DNA from: Lentisphaeria bacterium
GTDB lineage: Bacteria; Verrucomicrobiota; Lentisphaeria; Victivallales; UBA1829
DNA length: 64,000 nt
Direction of reading: 5' to 3'
NCBI GenBank assembly: GCA_003526375.1
Contig: DPDG01000077.1
Location: 1-64,000 of the forward strand
Shown here: positions 1 to 9,037 of the stretch, one piece after another
Numbering within the stretch: the first letter of the stretch is position 1
Layout: the number at the start of each line of letters is the position of its first letter
Made by a program: the position numbers and the translations under genes
The notes under the pieces: generated by a model
Seen by the model: the letters and a program-made list of their open reading frames with translations, nothing else
Told to the model about the DNA's origin: nothing
The model's database searches: none

Positions 1-102
1 GCGGCAGGTGAGAGTCACCTGCACCTCGGCAACCAGGTTTGCCGTCTTTAAAGAAGTCGTAATCTGTGTATCGTCTTTGCCGGTCTTTACGCTGAATATC
101 AT
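1..102 (-). CDS. Possible 5' end of a gene leaving the window, product unknown
   Basis: An open frame on the minus strand starts with ATG at 102 and stays open to the left edge (34 codons, beginning MIFSVKTGKDDTQI). It lies divergently from the GntR-type regulator across a 108-bp gap that contains a good sigma70-like promoter for the + direction. There is no strong ribosome binding site before the ATG, only an A-rich stretch. Nothing in the 34 residues is recognisable. It could be a real gene start or chance; only the sequence to the left of the window would decide. Confidence 0.3.
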   Translation of the reverse strand, partial: MIFSVKTGKDDTQITTSLKTANLVAEVQVTLTCR

Positions 103-130
103 TTTTTTCAATTATTTTTATTTTACCCTC

Positions 131-160
131 TTGACACTGATATATAACGGTTGTTATAAT
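131..160 (+). promoter_or_regulatory. Sigma70-like promoter with overlapping palindrome (operator candidate)
   Basis: TTGACA at 131-136 and TATAAT at 155-160 are separated by 18 bp, both perfect consensus hexamers. A 6-bp inverted repeat, TATAAC-GGTT-GTTATA, covers 143-158, so it spans the end of the spacer and most of the -10 box. This is where a repressor would block polymerase. The first gene downstream is a GntR/LacI-type regulator, so autoregulation of the whole cassette is the simplest reading (inference). Confidence 0.75.
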
Positions 161-210
161 TACTGAAAACATAAGAAAGGGAACCGGGCAGAGCCCGGAT
201 TCGGAAGATT

Positions 211-1233
211 ATGCCGGAAGCGATTTACAATGAATTGAGCAGCCGCTTGGAACATTATATTTCCGAGCATGAACTGACGGGAAAACTGCCGGGGCTTCAG
301 AAACTTGCGAAGATTCTGGGAGCGAATCACATCACGATGAGAAAGGCAGTGGAACTGCTTGTCAACAGAGGACGTCTTGAAGTGATTCCATCCAAAGGGA
401 CTTTTGTCTGCACTAAAGTTCCCCGTCTGCGGAAGCACTGCCTGATCGGAATTGTCGGAGCGTTCGGCGCCGGTTATTGCCGGGAGATGCTTTTCGAGCG
501 CTTGAATGCTTCCGTTTCGGACAGCGGTTACAAGTGTATGGATATTGCAAACAATCCACGCCTCTTTTTTGCGAATCCGCGCCTTCTGCTTCAATTTCCT
601 GTGGATGGATATATCTTTCTCGGCGACTCCCTGAACCGTTCGATTCTTGAAACTCTTATGGAGGACGGCATTCCCGTGATTTGCACGATTAATTCCAATT
701 TTCCGGAAGTGAATCATGTCGGCATGAATCATTTCGACGGATATGCGCGTGTATTGAAGCTGCTGCTCAGGCAGGGATGCAGGAGAATTGCCTTTTTTGA
801 TTATGAACGTGCCGGAGATTTCAGAAATTATATCGAGGACATCCGGGATATTTTCATTTCCGTATTGGGAACCCGGTTTGAGCCCGATCTGTTTGTGACT
901 CATGATTCCGCCGCTTATTACCGTCGTTACGGAGAGTCTTATCATGAAGCCGCCGCCATGAAAACGATCAACGCGTGGAGCGCTTCGCCTCCGGATGCCG
1001 TGGTGACAATTCCGCCCATGACTTCTTTTCTGAAACAGCATTTCCCGGCACTTACAGTCGTCAACTTCCGGGATTATTCCCATCAGTCCGCCTGTGATAT
1101 TCACGCGTATGCGGATCTTTCCAAGGTCCTGCGGTGTGCCGTCAAACGGATGCTTGAACTGTTTGACGGAGACAAGGAACTGAAAGAAATAAGGATTCCA
1201 TTTATCATAACACAAATAGAAAGGAAAAAATAA
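211..1233 (+). CDS. GntR-type HTH regulator with LacI-like sugar-sensing domain
   Basis: This 340-residue protein starts with a winged-helix GntR-type DNA-binding domain (about residues 1-70, ending in the typical GRLEVIPSKGTFV wing). It continues into a periplasmic-binding-protein fold sensor (about 75-335) like that of LacI repressors. This chimeric layout is that of the AraR group, which senses a sugar and represses catabolic genes. The gene follows a consensus promoter with a palindrome over the -10 box. Its TAA stop (1231-1233) is 1 bp from the ATG of the pseudopilin gene, so the two are probably translationally coupled. The ligand cannot be read from sequence. It is the first gene of a cassette with a pseudopilin and a large secreted glycosidase-like protein. 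Confidence 0.88.
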   Translation: MPEAIYNELSSRLEHYISEHELTGKLPGLQKLAKILGANHITMRKAVELLVNRGRLEVIPSKGTFVCTKVPRLRKHCLIGIVGAFGAGYCREMLFERLNASVSDSGYKCMDIANNPRLFFANPRLLLQFPVDGYIFLGDSLNRSILETLMEDGIPVICTINSNFPEVNHVGMNHFDGYARVLKLLLRQGCRRIAFFDYERAGDFRNYIEDIRDIFISVLGTRFEPDLFVTHDSAAYYRRYGESYHEAAAMKTINAWSASPPDAVVTIPPMTSFLKQHFPALTVVNFRDYSHQSACDIHAYADLSKVLRCAVKRMLELFDGDKELKEIRIPFIITQIERKK

Positions 1234-1234
1234 A

Positions 1235-1942
1235 ATGAAAAGAGAACATTTCACTTTGATAGAGCTCCTTATCGTGATTGCTGTCATAGCGATTCTTGCG
1301 GCGATGCTGTTGCCAGCACTGGGCAATGCCAGGCGTCTGGCGAAATCCATCACCTGTACGGCGAATCTGAGGCAGATTGTGATGGCAAGCAACTTTTATC
1401 TTTCCGACTATAAGGAATTTTTCCCATTGAAAGCGGGGAATGTGATACCGGTCGTCAACAATAACTTTGCCTGGGCATGTAAATTTGTTCCTTATCTCGG
1501 CAATTACCGTCGGCTTACCTATGCGGAACTTCAGGATATCTATTCTCCGGTACAGGAGCGTTTTCCGTATGCTCCGATCAAAGTGTTCAGTTGTCCGGAA
1601 TTTCCGGACGCGGGCCGTGAACCGAATGGAACCATTTGGCGGCAGTGCGGTATGCAGTTTGCCATTTATGCCGGAGCCAGCGGTAAAAAGCAGGTGCAGG
1701 TAATCAGGAGCGCAAAAAACAAAACGCGTTCCTGGATTTTTAGTGAGGCATGCAATCAACCTAACGTTAATACCGGATACAGTGCTAACTCCGGCGGCAT
1801 GTGCCCGCACCGCCACATGGGGATGAGTGTCAATGCCGCGCTCCATGACGGCAGTGTTGCAAGCCGTTTGAAGCTGGGCTACAAAACCGGAGCAACGAGC
1901 GGTTATTCCCAGATGTGGCTTCCCGAAGCATATCGGAATTAA
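1235..1942 (+). CDS. Pseudopilin-like protein (prepilin N-terminal domain, H-X-DG tail)
   Basis: The 235-residue product has a class III prepilin leader: six residues (MKREHF) followed by TLIELLIVIAVIAILAAML, the hydrophobic alpha-helix of type II secretion/type IV pilus subunits with the conserved Glu at mature position 5. The residue before Phe is His rather than the usual Gly. The C-terminal part contains an H...HDGS motif near residues 200-213, close to the H-X9-DG motif of prepilin-associated proteins abundant in Lentisphaerota and Planctomycetota. It should insert in the inner membrane and may assemble into a pseudopilus or stay as a membrane-anchored periplasmic protein. Start ATG at 1235 lies 1 bp after the regulator stop. 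No pilus or type II secretion machinery is encoded nearby. Confidence 0.9.
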   Translation: MKREHFTLIELLIVIAVIAILAAMLLPALGNARRLAKSITCTANLRQIVMASNFYLSDYKEFFPLKAGNVIPVVNNNFAWACKFVPYLGNYRRLTYAELQDIYSPVQERFPYAPIKVFSCPEFPDAGREPNGTIWRQCGMQFAIYAGASGKKQVQVIRSAKNKTRSWIFSEACNQPNVNTGYSANSGGMCPHRHMGMSVNAALHDGSVASRLKLGYKTGATSGYSQMWLPEAYRN

Positions 1943-1976
1943 TAAAAACACAGATTTTTGAAAAAAGGAAAATAAA

Positions 1977-4976
1977 ATGCGTTGTCTGCTGTTATTGTTT
2001 CTTACCAGTTGCACCCTGTATGGTGCCGACTATATTCGCGACTACCGGAACTCTGCGAATCTGAGCGTGTATCCGGCAAAATACAAAGCGAACTGGACGA
2101 AAACTCCGGAGGGATGCCGTCTTTCACGGAGCGCGTTGCTGCCAAGTTCGCTGTCGGTTCACGGTCACTGGAAATTGCCGGAAAAATATATTGAGCTGTC
2201 CGGAAAAATCCGTTACCGCGCGACCTGCACGGATGAGAAATCTGAAAGTATTCGCATGACCTTGAATTTCAATAAGAAAAACAGTCGGAACGGTTCCGCC
2301 GGGAGCGTCCGTTTTCCCGTGCCGCAGTCTGCGGAAATGCGTGAATTCCAGTTCCATGCCGCCGTGCCGAAGGATGCGGTTGGTTTTCAGATGGTAATCT
2401 CGCTCGCCGGCGGTGATGCGGAATTTGTGTTGCAGAAACTGGAACTCACTTATGCCCGTGATCAGGCGGAAATAGAAAAACTGCCGTCCGGTGCAGTATG
2501 GAAACAGCTCCCGTCAACGTGGAAGCTTCGTGCGATGCAGCCGTTCTACAATCACGCCACGGGTGAGCCTGCGCAGACAGAGACGCAGGTTAAATTCCGC
2601 TTTGATGATTCGGCGTTTTATGCGGGATTCATTGCCTCGGAAATGGAGATGAAATATCTTGTGGATCAGGTGAAGGAGCACGACGGTCCCGTATGGAAAG
2701 ATGACTGCGTGGAACTCTTTCTTTTCGATCCCGCAAAAAATACCGGCTGGCACTTTGCCGTTAATCCTGCCGGTACGCATTTTGACGGCTTGCTTTATCA
2801 GCGCGTTCCGGGAGATCCCTACCGCACGTCCCGGGAATGGAACGGAGTCTGGGAAAGCGCCGTATTCCGGAAGACGGAACGCTGGGAAACAGTCATAAAG
2901 ATTCCGTGGAAAACACTCGGATATGATTCTGTTCCGCGTAAACTTCTGGTTAATGCGGCAAGGGAACGCAAGACCGTTCCGGAAAATTCGCATATTCTTA
3001 CCGCACGCGGAGATTTCAGAGCGGTGGATCGTTTTGCGGAAATAGACTTTACAGCAGATCCTGTTCAGCTTGTCCGGAGCCGGACCATAGAGAACATTAC
3101 CTATGTTCCGTCGCGCAAAAAGCCTGTTTTCGATGAGGTGTTCACCTCTGAAAACGGGAACTATACGCTCGGCGCATGGGCGGGAGGAATCTACAAAGCT
3201 GATTTTCCCCCGGCTTTGCGGAACAGAATTACAGATGAGGAGTTCATGAAATGGCAGGATCGGCTTCTTGAAGCGTGGAGCAAGGCGAAGATGACGGGTC
3301 CGTTCCTGCCATGGGCGGAAACTCCGGCAAACCTGATCGGCATCGAAAAACTCAAGGAGTTCCATCGCCGCACCGGAATGAAATATCCTTATGCACTGTT
3401 CGGTTCCGGGCTCCGGATGACAGCGATCCGGAAATTTGAGCCGCGTTACTTTATTTCTGCACAAAATTTCATTGACCCGACCGATCCTGCCTATCTTAAA
3501 TCGGTGGAAAGTACGCTCGCTGGAATTTTCCGTCGGACGCAAAACGATCCGGAATACCGGAAAATGCTTGCTTTTTTCCACGGAATTGACGAGCCGACCA
3601 ATCAGACGGCGCATTGCTTCAGTCCGACCAGGAATCCGGAGGGAAAAGCGGCTCTGGAGGGGGCGGACCGGATGATTCGGGAAACAACGGGGTTCGGGAA
3701 ATTCGGGCTGTATGACCGTTTTGCCCCTGCCGATGCGGAAGCGCCGTTCCGGAGAATTGCTTTCTGGCGCTGGTGGAATCGGCAGTTCCGCAATTACCTT
3801 GCCGCTACGTCGAAACTCCTGCGCGAACAGCTTCCGGAAGTGCCGTATCTCGGCTACAACCGGAACACGACAGCTGGAATTGATCTGACCGACGTTGCGC
3901 TGCTCTCACCGGAGTCCACATGGATCGGGTGCGATCCCTATCCGACCAGCACAGCGGCGCTCTACGGCATGGCGCGTGCGGTCTATCATACTGGATTTTC
4001 AGTGAAGATGACCGCTGACCTTGCAGCGAAAAGCGAAGTATGTGTCATGCCGCAGGGCTTCATTTACCACGGGTTCAAACCTTCGCGTGAAGACATCCGG
4101 GAGTGGACCGCCCAGTCGCTGAAAAACGGTGCGCGGCACTTCTTCTGGTACACGGGTGATCTGGCGATCCGGAACGCATCGGACGTTTACAGTGAAATGC
4201 TTGGCATGAACCGCAGGATGGCCTCGATGAAAAAACTGGACATCCCGAAGGAAAGCGCTGTCGGCGTCTTTTTCAGCGAATACGATAAATGGGCGCTGGA
4301 GGATTCCGCCGGGCACGCAGCTTATACTGTTTACTCGATTCTCGGAGAACATCTCGGTGTATGGTTCCGCTTCGTCAGCCCGAGTTCGGTTTTTCAAGAT
4401 CGCGCCGCCCTGGAGCGTTTCCGGCTTCTGATTGTGCCGCGTCTGCGTTTCTGCGACGGGACAACTCTCGACGCACTGAAGAAGTTTCTGGACAAAGGGG
4501 GAACTCTCGTCGTGCTTGATCCCGGGTTCCTTCGCTACCATATTGACGGAAGCGCGTTCGCAGAACGGGAACAGTGGCTTGGCGGCGTACATCTGACCCG
4601 GAAAAAACTGGAAAGCGATTCTCTAACCGCGGCGGACGGCAAAAAGCTCCCCCTCTCGAAAGTAAGGAATCTCACTGACGGGGAAAACGGCACGTTTGAT
4701 GCGTGGGATTTCAGCGGTATACCGTCGGGTGCAACGCTTCTTGCCTCCTATCCGGACGGGAAGCCCGCAATTATCAGACTCAAACACGGTAATGGAACGC
4801 TGATCGTTTCGGCGGTTCAGCCTTTCGGTGATTCATCTGCCGCTGTGAAGCCGGGGGAATGGATGTCGTTTTTCCGGCATCTTACAAACGAGGCCGGTGA
4901 ACCGCCGGATCGTCCGATCTGGAGATTTACGATTTCCAAAGGAAAAGAGACATCTTTACTCAAACTGCCGTTCTGA
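1977..4976 (+). CDS. Large secreted CBM9-like / TIM-barrel glycoside-hydrolase-like protein
   Basis: The 999-residue protein begins with a short Sec-type signal peptide (residues 1 to about 16, cleavage likely before ADY). An LTSC lipobox-like string at 9-12 is probably too close to the start to act. Residues 20-165 form a beta-rich domain, and 170-360 resemble a CBM9-like/DOMON domain (FRFDDSAFYAGF, DDCVELFLF, FAVNPAG). From about 390 to 760 there is a TIM-barrel-like region with FHGIDEP (Asp538, Glu539) and GCDPYP (653-656), which suggest a retaining glycosidase. A Rossmann-like domain follows (about 770-900; LLIVPRL, KGGTLVVLDP), as in the beta-galactosidase trimerisation domain. It is the third gene of the cassette, 34 bp after the pseudopilin gene, with AAAGGAA before the ATG. 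The substrate is unknown. The secreted enzyme of the 45-kb cassette shares the DE and DPYP motifs. Confidence 0.75.
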   Translation: MRCLLLLFLTSCTLYGADYIRDYRNSANLSVYPAKYKANWTKTPEGCRLSRSALLPSSLSVHGHWKLPEKYIELSGKIRYRATCTDEKSESIRMTLNFNKKNSRNGSAGSVRFPVPQSAEMREFQFHAAVPKDAVGFQMVISLAGGDAEFVLQKLELTYARDQAEIEKLPSGAVWKQLPSTWKLRAMQPFYNHATGEPAQTETQVKFRFDDSAFYAGFIASEMEMKYLVDQVKEHDGPVWKDDCVELFLFDPAKNTGWHFAVNPAGTHFDGLLYQRVPGDPYRTSREWNGVWESAVFRKTERWETVIKIPWKTLGYDSVPRKLLVNAARERKTVPENSHILTARGDFRAVDRFAEIDFTADPVQLVRSRTIENITYVPSRKKPVFDEVFTSENGNYTLGAWAGGIYKADFPPALRNRITDEEFMKWQDRLLEAWSKAKMTGPFLPWAETPANLIGIEKLKEFHRRTGMKYPYALFGSGLRMTAIRKFEPRYFISAQNFIDPTDPAYLKSVESTLAGIFRRTQNDPEYRKMLAFFHGIDEPTNQTAHCFSPTRNPEGKAALEGADRMIRETTGFGKFGLYDRFAPADAEAPFRRIAFWRWWNRQFRNYLAATSKLLREQLPEVPYLGYNRNTTAGIDLTDVALLSPESTWIGCDPYPTSTAALYGMARAVYHTGFSVKMTADLAAKSEVCVMPQGFIYHGFKPSREDIREWTAQSLKNGARHFFWYTGDLAIRNASDVYSEMLGMNRRMASMKKLDIPKESAVGVFFSEYDKWALEDSAGHAAYTVYSILGEHLGVWFRFVSPSSVFQDRAALERFRLLIVPRLRFCDGTTLDALKKFLDKGGTLVVLDPGFLRYHIDGSAFAEREQWLGGVHLTRKKLESDSLTAADGKKLPLSKVRNLTDGENGTFDAWDFSGIPSGATLLASYPDGKPAIIRLKHGNGTLIVSAVQPFGDSSAAVKPGEWMSFFRHLTNEAGEPPDRPIWRFTISKGKETSLLKLPF

Positions 4977-5101
4977 TGAAAAAAGAATAACAGCTATGAG
5001 GTGGTTTAGACACCGATTGTCATAAATTGGCGGTGCGTTTGAGAATCTAAAATAAGCAGCAGAATAGATATGAAAAGGTTATATTGTATGAAGGTGAAAA
5101 A

Positions 5102-7003
5102 ATGAGAGCCGTCAGCTGGTGGGTTGAGTGGGCTGATCTGGAATTGGGAAATCCCGGAATCCATGACAAAATCAAACGGCGCGCAGAACGGATCGCAGAG
5201 GCTTCCGCCGATACCGCCATTATTTTCGGCGCGCATTTCCGCTGGGATTTTCTTCCCTATTGGAATCTGCTTCATGTGTATTTTTCCGAGGTGGCGGATA
5301 CCCTGAAGCAATACGGCATCCGCCTGTTCGATCATCATTCGGCGACACTGACGCACCGTTATGAGTCCTGCGGGGAAATGAAGCGGACCATGCTGAACAT
5401 GATCCATCATCTGCCCATGGCACCGTCGATCGAGGCGGCGGCGGACTGGAAATATAACGGCGAATATCTCAATTCGTGGCGCGTGATCGATGCGCAGACC
5501 GGAAAACCGGCGAAAATCCGCACTTACACGGCGGAGCAGTTCTGCATCAATCATCCCGGCTTTGTCGCCGCATACTGCAAATATCTTGGACGGCTGGTCC
5601 CGGAAACCGGAATTGCCGGACTGATGTGCGACGACATGGTTTATTTCGGAGGTTTCTACACCTGTTCCTGTCCCTGCTGCCGCGCCCGCCTGGGCTTTGA
5701 GCTTCCGCCTGCCCATGACACGACTTTCTGGGGCAACTGGGGAAATTCCCGCTGGCTGGAATATCTCGCCATGAGGCGCGATTCCATCGGACGTTTTCTG
5801 GAAGCCGTGAAAGCGGCGCTGCCGGAGAATTTTCCTCTGATGTCCTGCTGCACGTCAGGAGCATACGGCGGCAATAATTACAGCGCGCAGTCTGTGCATG
5901 AGTTGAGCAGGGGCGACAATATCATCAACCTTGAAATATGCGGGAATAATCCTGCCGACGTCTGCGAGCGCCTGGCTGCCGGCAGTTATCAGGCTGGCGC
6001 GGCAAAGAAATACGGGCTGCCTGTAACGGCGATCGGTTACGGCTTTTATCCCGATTCCGCGGAGCATCTGTGGGCGTTGAATCACATGACCGGCTTTTCC
6101 ACATGGTTCTCAACTCTGAAGGGGCGTCTCGGGCTGTCGAAGGAGCTGCTGGGGAAACTGCCGGATGACTTTTCACCGGCATCGCGCGCCTTTGCTTTTG
6201 AGCAGGCGCATCCGGAACTTTTCTCCGGGCATATCCTATATGAATGCGGCGTATATTTTTCCGAAAATACCAAGACCGATTCCTATTTCGGCGCCTGTGA
6301 ACAGGGGGCGACACGGGATTACCGTGAATTGATCCGCAAACTGCTGGTGAACGGAGTTCGTGCAGAAACGGTTTTCGATTTTCCACGGAACGCCTCGGAG
6401 TGTCCCTGCGTGATTGTGCCGTCTGCGGCGGTTTTCAAGCCGGAGGAACAGTCTGCGATGGAAAGTTACCTTGAAAACGGAGGAAGGATTCTCCGGTTCG
6501 GTCCGGATGACCTTGCCGGTTTGCCTTCGTCGCCGGAGCAGGATTTCGCATCTTTGCGGTGGCTGAAAGAGCAGCAGTTCGCACCGGGCGTTTCTGTTTC
6601 CGGCAGATGGACGGAAGTCAGACCCGGATTGTTCCGGAATCCGTCCCGGAATCCTGCCGGTTTGCTTGAACTGGTGCGGAGTTTGACGGGAGACCGCCTT
6701 CCAGCAGTCGAAGCGCCCGGTTTTGCCGTGACGATACGGGAAAACTCCATTCATCTCCTGGCGCTGAATTACGACATCGAACTGGATCGGGAGCTGGAAG
6801 CCATGCGGCTTCAGCATTCCCACGTGGAGCTGATCCGGAGAGCCTGCCCGCGTGATTGTGCACGGCATATCCGGGTTTCCGTTCCGGTCAAGGCTGTTCA
6901 TTGTCCGCTGGGCGGACAGGGCGGCGCGGTGCGCGGCGGGATTCTTCTGGAGGGGAGCCCGATGTATGTCATTGCGGAACTGGAGTACGCCGCAATGAAT
7001 TGA
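5102..7003 (+). CDS. Cytosolic TIM-barrel glycosidase-like protein
   Basis: I place the start at ATG 5102, preceded by AAGGTG 5 bp upstream; an in-frame TTG at 5084 lacks such a site. The 633-residue product has no signal peptide. The first 370 residues read as a (beta/alpha)8 barrel, with a cysteine cluster CSCPCC around residue 195 after the acidic strand end GLMCDDM. Many uncharacterised glycosidase-like barrels carry a similar CxCxxC element. Residues of about 400-540 look like the Rossmann-type domain found behind GH42-type barrels, with a small beta domain at the end. It sits 125 bp after the secreted enzyme gene on the same strand and may act on imported oligosaccharides (inference). 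Exact family and catalytic residues are not certain. Confidence 0.65.
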   Translation: MRAVSWWVEWADLELGNPGIHDKIKRRAERIAEASADTAIIFGAHFRWDFLPYWNLLHVYFSEVADTLKQYGIRLFDHHSATLTHRYESCGEMKRTMLNMIHHLPMAPSIEAAADWKYNGEYLNSWRVIDAQTGKPAKIRTYTAEQFCINHPGFVAAYCKYLGRLVPETGIAGLMCDDMVYFGGFYTCSCPCCRARLGFELPPAHDTTFWGNWGNSRWLEYLAMRRDSIGRFLEAVKAALPENFPLMSCCTSGAYGGNNYSAQSVHELSRGDNIINLEICGNNPADVCERLAAGSYQAGAAKKYGLPVTAIGYGFYPDSAEHLWALNHMTGFSTWFSTLKGRLGLSKELLGKLPDDFSPASRAFAFEQAHPELFSGHILYECGVYFSENTKTDSYFGACEQGATRDYRELIRKLLVNGVRAETVFDFPRNASECPCVIVPSAAVFKPEEQSAMESYLENGGRILRFGPDDLAGLPSSPEQDFASLRWLKEQQFAPGVSVSGRWTEVRPGLFRNPSRNPAGLLELVRSLTGDRLPAVEAPGFAVTIRENSIHLLALNYDIELDRELEAMRLQHSHVELIRRACPRDCARHIRVSVPVKAVHCPLGGQGGAVRGGILLEGSPMYVIAELEYAAMN

Positions 7004-7126
7004 TATTTTATATTTTCCCGTGTCTTTTTCATTTGTATTTTTTCCCGGAGGATATTACATTGTCTGCTGTTTATTCAGTTGAGAAAAATGCGGATATGCC
7101 GCGGACTTCAGGATGAGAGACAGCAA

Positions 7127-7735
7127 ATGATGACGGAAAAAGAAAAGGCACGGGCAGGGTTTCTGTATGACGCCAATCATAATGCGGAAATCGACGAGGA
7201 TCATCTGAAAGCGATGGATCTTTGCTACGAGGCGAACAATCTGCCGCCTCGCATGAGAGACAAACGCCATGCGATTCTTCGCGTATTGTTCGGCAGGGCT
7301 CCTGAGAAGTTTTATATCGAACCGCCTTTCAACTGCGGTTTCGGATACAATATCGAGATCGGCGAGAATTTCTATGCGAATTTCAACTGTGTGATTCTGG
7401 ATAACGCGAAAGTGAAGTTCGGCAGCAATGTGTTCATCGCGCCGAACTGCGGTTTCTATACCGCCGGGCATCCTTTCGATGTGGAACAGCGCAACAGCGG
7501 GCTGGAATATGCGTTTCCGATCACCGTGGGAAATAACGTCTGGATCGGCGGCAATGTCGCGGTGCTTCCCGGCGTGACGATCGGCGATGATGTCGTGATC
7601 GGCGCCGGAAGCGTCGTGACGAAAGACATCCCCTCCGGCGTGCTTGCCGCGGGAAATCCCTGCCGTGTTCTGCGTGCGATCACGGATGCCGACCGGAGAA
7701 AATACAAGCTTTACGGGGACGACGGCAAAGAATGA
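7127..7735 (+). CDS. Maltose/galactoside O-acetyltransferase family protein
   Basis: The 202-residue protein belongs to the left-handed beta-helix acetyltransferases (LacA/Maa/NodL group), which transfer acetyl from acetyl-CoA to sugar hydroxyls in the cytosol. Visible are the N-terminal helical Mac domain (KARAGFLYDAN), hexapeptide repeats (VTIGDDVVIGAGSVV), and the active-site loop YTAGHPFD, whose His is the expected catalytic base. The start at ATG 7127 is chosen because upstream codons do not match the family; a second ATG follows directly at 7130. The gene ends in a 4-bp overlap (7732-7735) with the MFS gene, so they are co-translated. It may detoxify or tag non-metabolised sugars released by the neighbouring glycosidases. 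Confidence 0.9.
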   Translation: MMTEKEKARAGFLYDANHNAEIDEDHLKAMDLCYEANNLPPRMRDKRHAILRVLFGRAPEKFYIEPPFNCGFGYNIEIGENFYANFNCVILDNAKVKFGSNVFIAPNCGFYTAGHPFDVEQRNSGLEYAFPITVGNNVWIGGNVAVLPGVTIGDDVVIGAGSVVTKDIPSGVLAAGNPCRVLRAITDADRRKYKLYGDDGKE

Positions 7736-8931
7736 ACTCATTGTTTGCGTCGCTGACGCCGCGGAAGCGTTCCCTGATTCTGCTGGTGATTATTTACATC
7801 GGCTTCATCAGCCTCGGATTGCCGGATACGGTGCTGGGGGTCGCATGGGATACCATGCGGCTTGAACTGGACCAGCCGGTTTATTATGCGGGTTTCGTCA
7901 CGACTCTGTTGACGGCATGTTCCGCGGTTTCCGCTTTTTTCAGCGGGGCGATTCTGCGGAAAGTCGGGACGGGGCGGCTCCTGATGCTCTGCGGCTTTGT
8001 CACCGGTTTTTCTCTGCTCGGATATGCGCTGGCGCCTGCCTTCTGGGTGATTCTGCTCTGCGCGATTCCGCTGGGCTTCGGGCAGGGGGCGGTGGATACC
8101 GGGATGAACTATTATGTCGCGAAACATTATACCAGCCGCGATATGAGCTGGCTCCATTGCTGCTGGGGAATCGGGGCGACCGTCGGGCCCGGCATCATTA
8201 CCGCGATCCTTGCTGCCGGCGCGAGCTGGCGCTGGGGATATGCCGTCGTTTCCTCCACGCAGATTGTTCTTGCGTTTGTTTTTCTGCTTACTCTGAGTCT
8301 CTGGAACGAAAACGGAAAAGAGGACGGGGGAACTGAATCGGCTGTCGCCGGAAAAGTCTGTTATGACATCCGTTTCTGGTGCTGTCCCCTGATGGTATTC
8401 CTGTATTGCGGGATCGAGTTTTCTATGGGGTTGTGGAGCTATATGTTTCTGACGGTTTGCCGCGGCGCTTCAGCGGAGGTCGCGGGATATGCCGTTGCCG
8501 GATACTGGGGAATGCTGACGGCGGGGCGTTTTTTTGTCGGTATCTTTGCCAACCGTCTTGGGAATGTCCGGCAGATTCGTTTCAGCATGGCGGGGGGACT
8601 GCTCGGCGGTGTTCTTCTGGCAATACCGGGGATTTCTTACCTGCCGTTTGCCGCGCTCGGACTGATCGGTTTTTCCTTTGCCTCGTTTTATCCTGCGATG
8701 ATGCATGCCGCGCCGGAGCGTTTCGATGATGCCACGGCATGTACGGTCATCGGCTATCAGGGGGGAGCCGGAATGCTGGGGACGGCGTTGATACCGGCTG
8801 TCTTCGGCTATGTCGCGAGCCGTTCCACCTTCCTGCTGCTTCCTTGTCTGATCATTGCGGTCGCATTGCTGATTTCCCTCTTGCAGATGCGCGTGGACGG
8901 CTGGAGAAAAAGGGGGTGTCCTGAATCATAA
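7732..8931 (+). CDS. MFS transporter, sugar-type
   Basis: This 399-residue integral membrane protein shows about 12 hydrophobic segments in two halves, with the GxLLRKVGTGRLL-type loop between TM2 and TM3 (here GAILRKVGTGRLL) and repeated Gly-rich helices. It resembles the FucP/YfkF-like branch of the major facilitator superfamily, which moves sugars or their derivatives with H+. The ATG at 7732 overlaps the acetyltransferase stop. Placement behind glycosidase-like genes and a sugar acetyltransferase suggests uptake or export of a mono- or disaccharide from the same pathway. The substrate cannot be assigned. Confidence 0.85.
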   Translation: MNSLFASLTPRKRSLILLVIIYIGFISLGLPDTVLGVAWDTMRLELDQPVYYAGFVTTLLTACSAVSAFFSGAILRKVGTGRLLMLCGFVTGFSLLGYALAPAFWVILLCAIPLGFGQGAVDTGMNYYVAKHYTSRDMSWLHCCWGIGATVGPGIITAILAAGASWRWGYAVVSSTQIVLAFVFLLTLSLWNENGKEDGGTESAVAGKVCYDIRFWCCPLMVFLYCGIEFSMGLWSYMFLTVCRGASAEVAGYAVAGYWGMLTAGRFFVGIFANRLGNVRQIRFSMAGGLLGGVLLAIPGISYLPFAALGLIGFSFASFYPAMMHAAPERFDDATACTVIGYQGGAGMLGTALIPAVFGYVASRSTFLLLPCLIIAVALLISLLQMRVDGWRKRGCPES

Positions 8932-9037
8932 CTGAATTTTGTTCCCATAAGAAATGCGCGTGATTTCATGTCCGTGCCTTGAAAAAAGCACTTCCCGTGA
9001 CATCTTAATATGTCAGACTGAAATTAAAGAGGGAGAA

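Noticed and set aside
1977..2030. Lipobox-like LTSC in the signal peptide of the first secreted enzyme.
   Set aside because: The Cys is only at residue 12, leaving too short a hydrophobic region for normal lipoprotein processing; ordinary signal peptidase cleavage seems more likely.
8932..9037. Possible glycine riboswitch upstream of gcvPA.
   Set aside because: The 106-bp leader is too short and shows none of the conserved paired aptamer elements.
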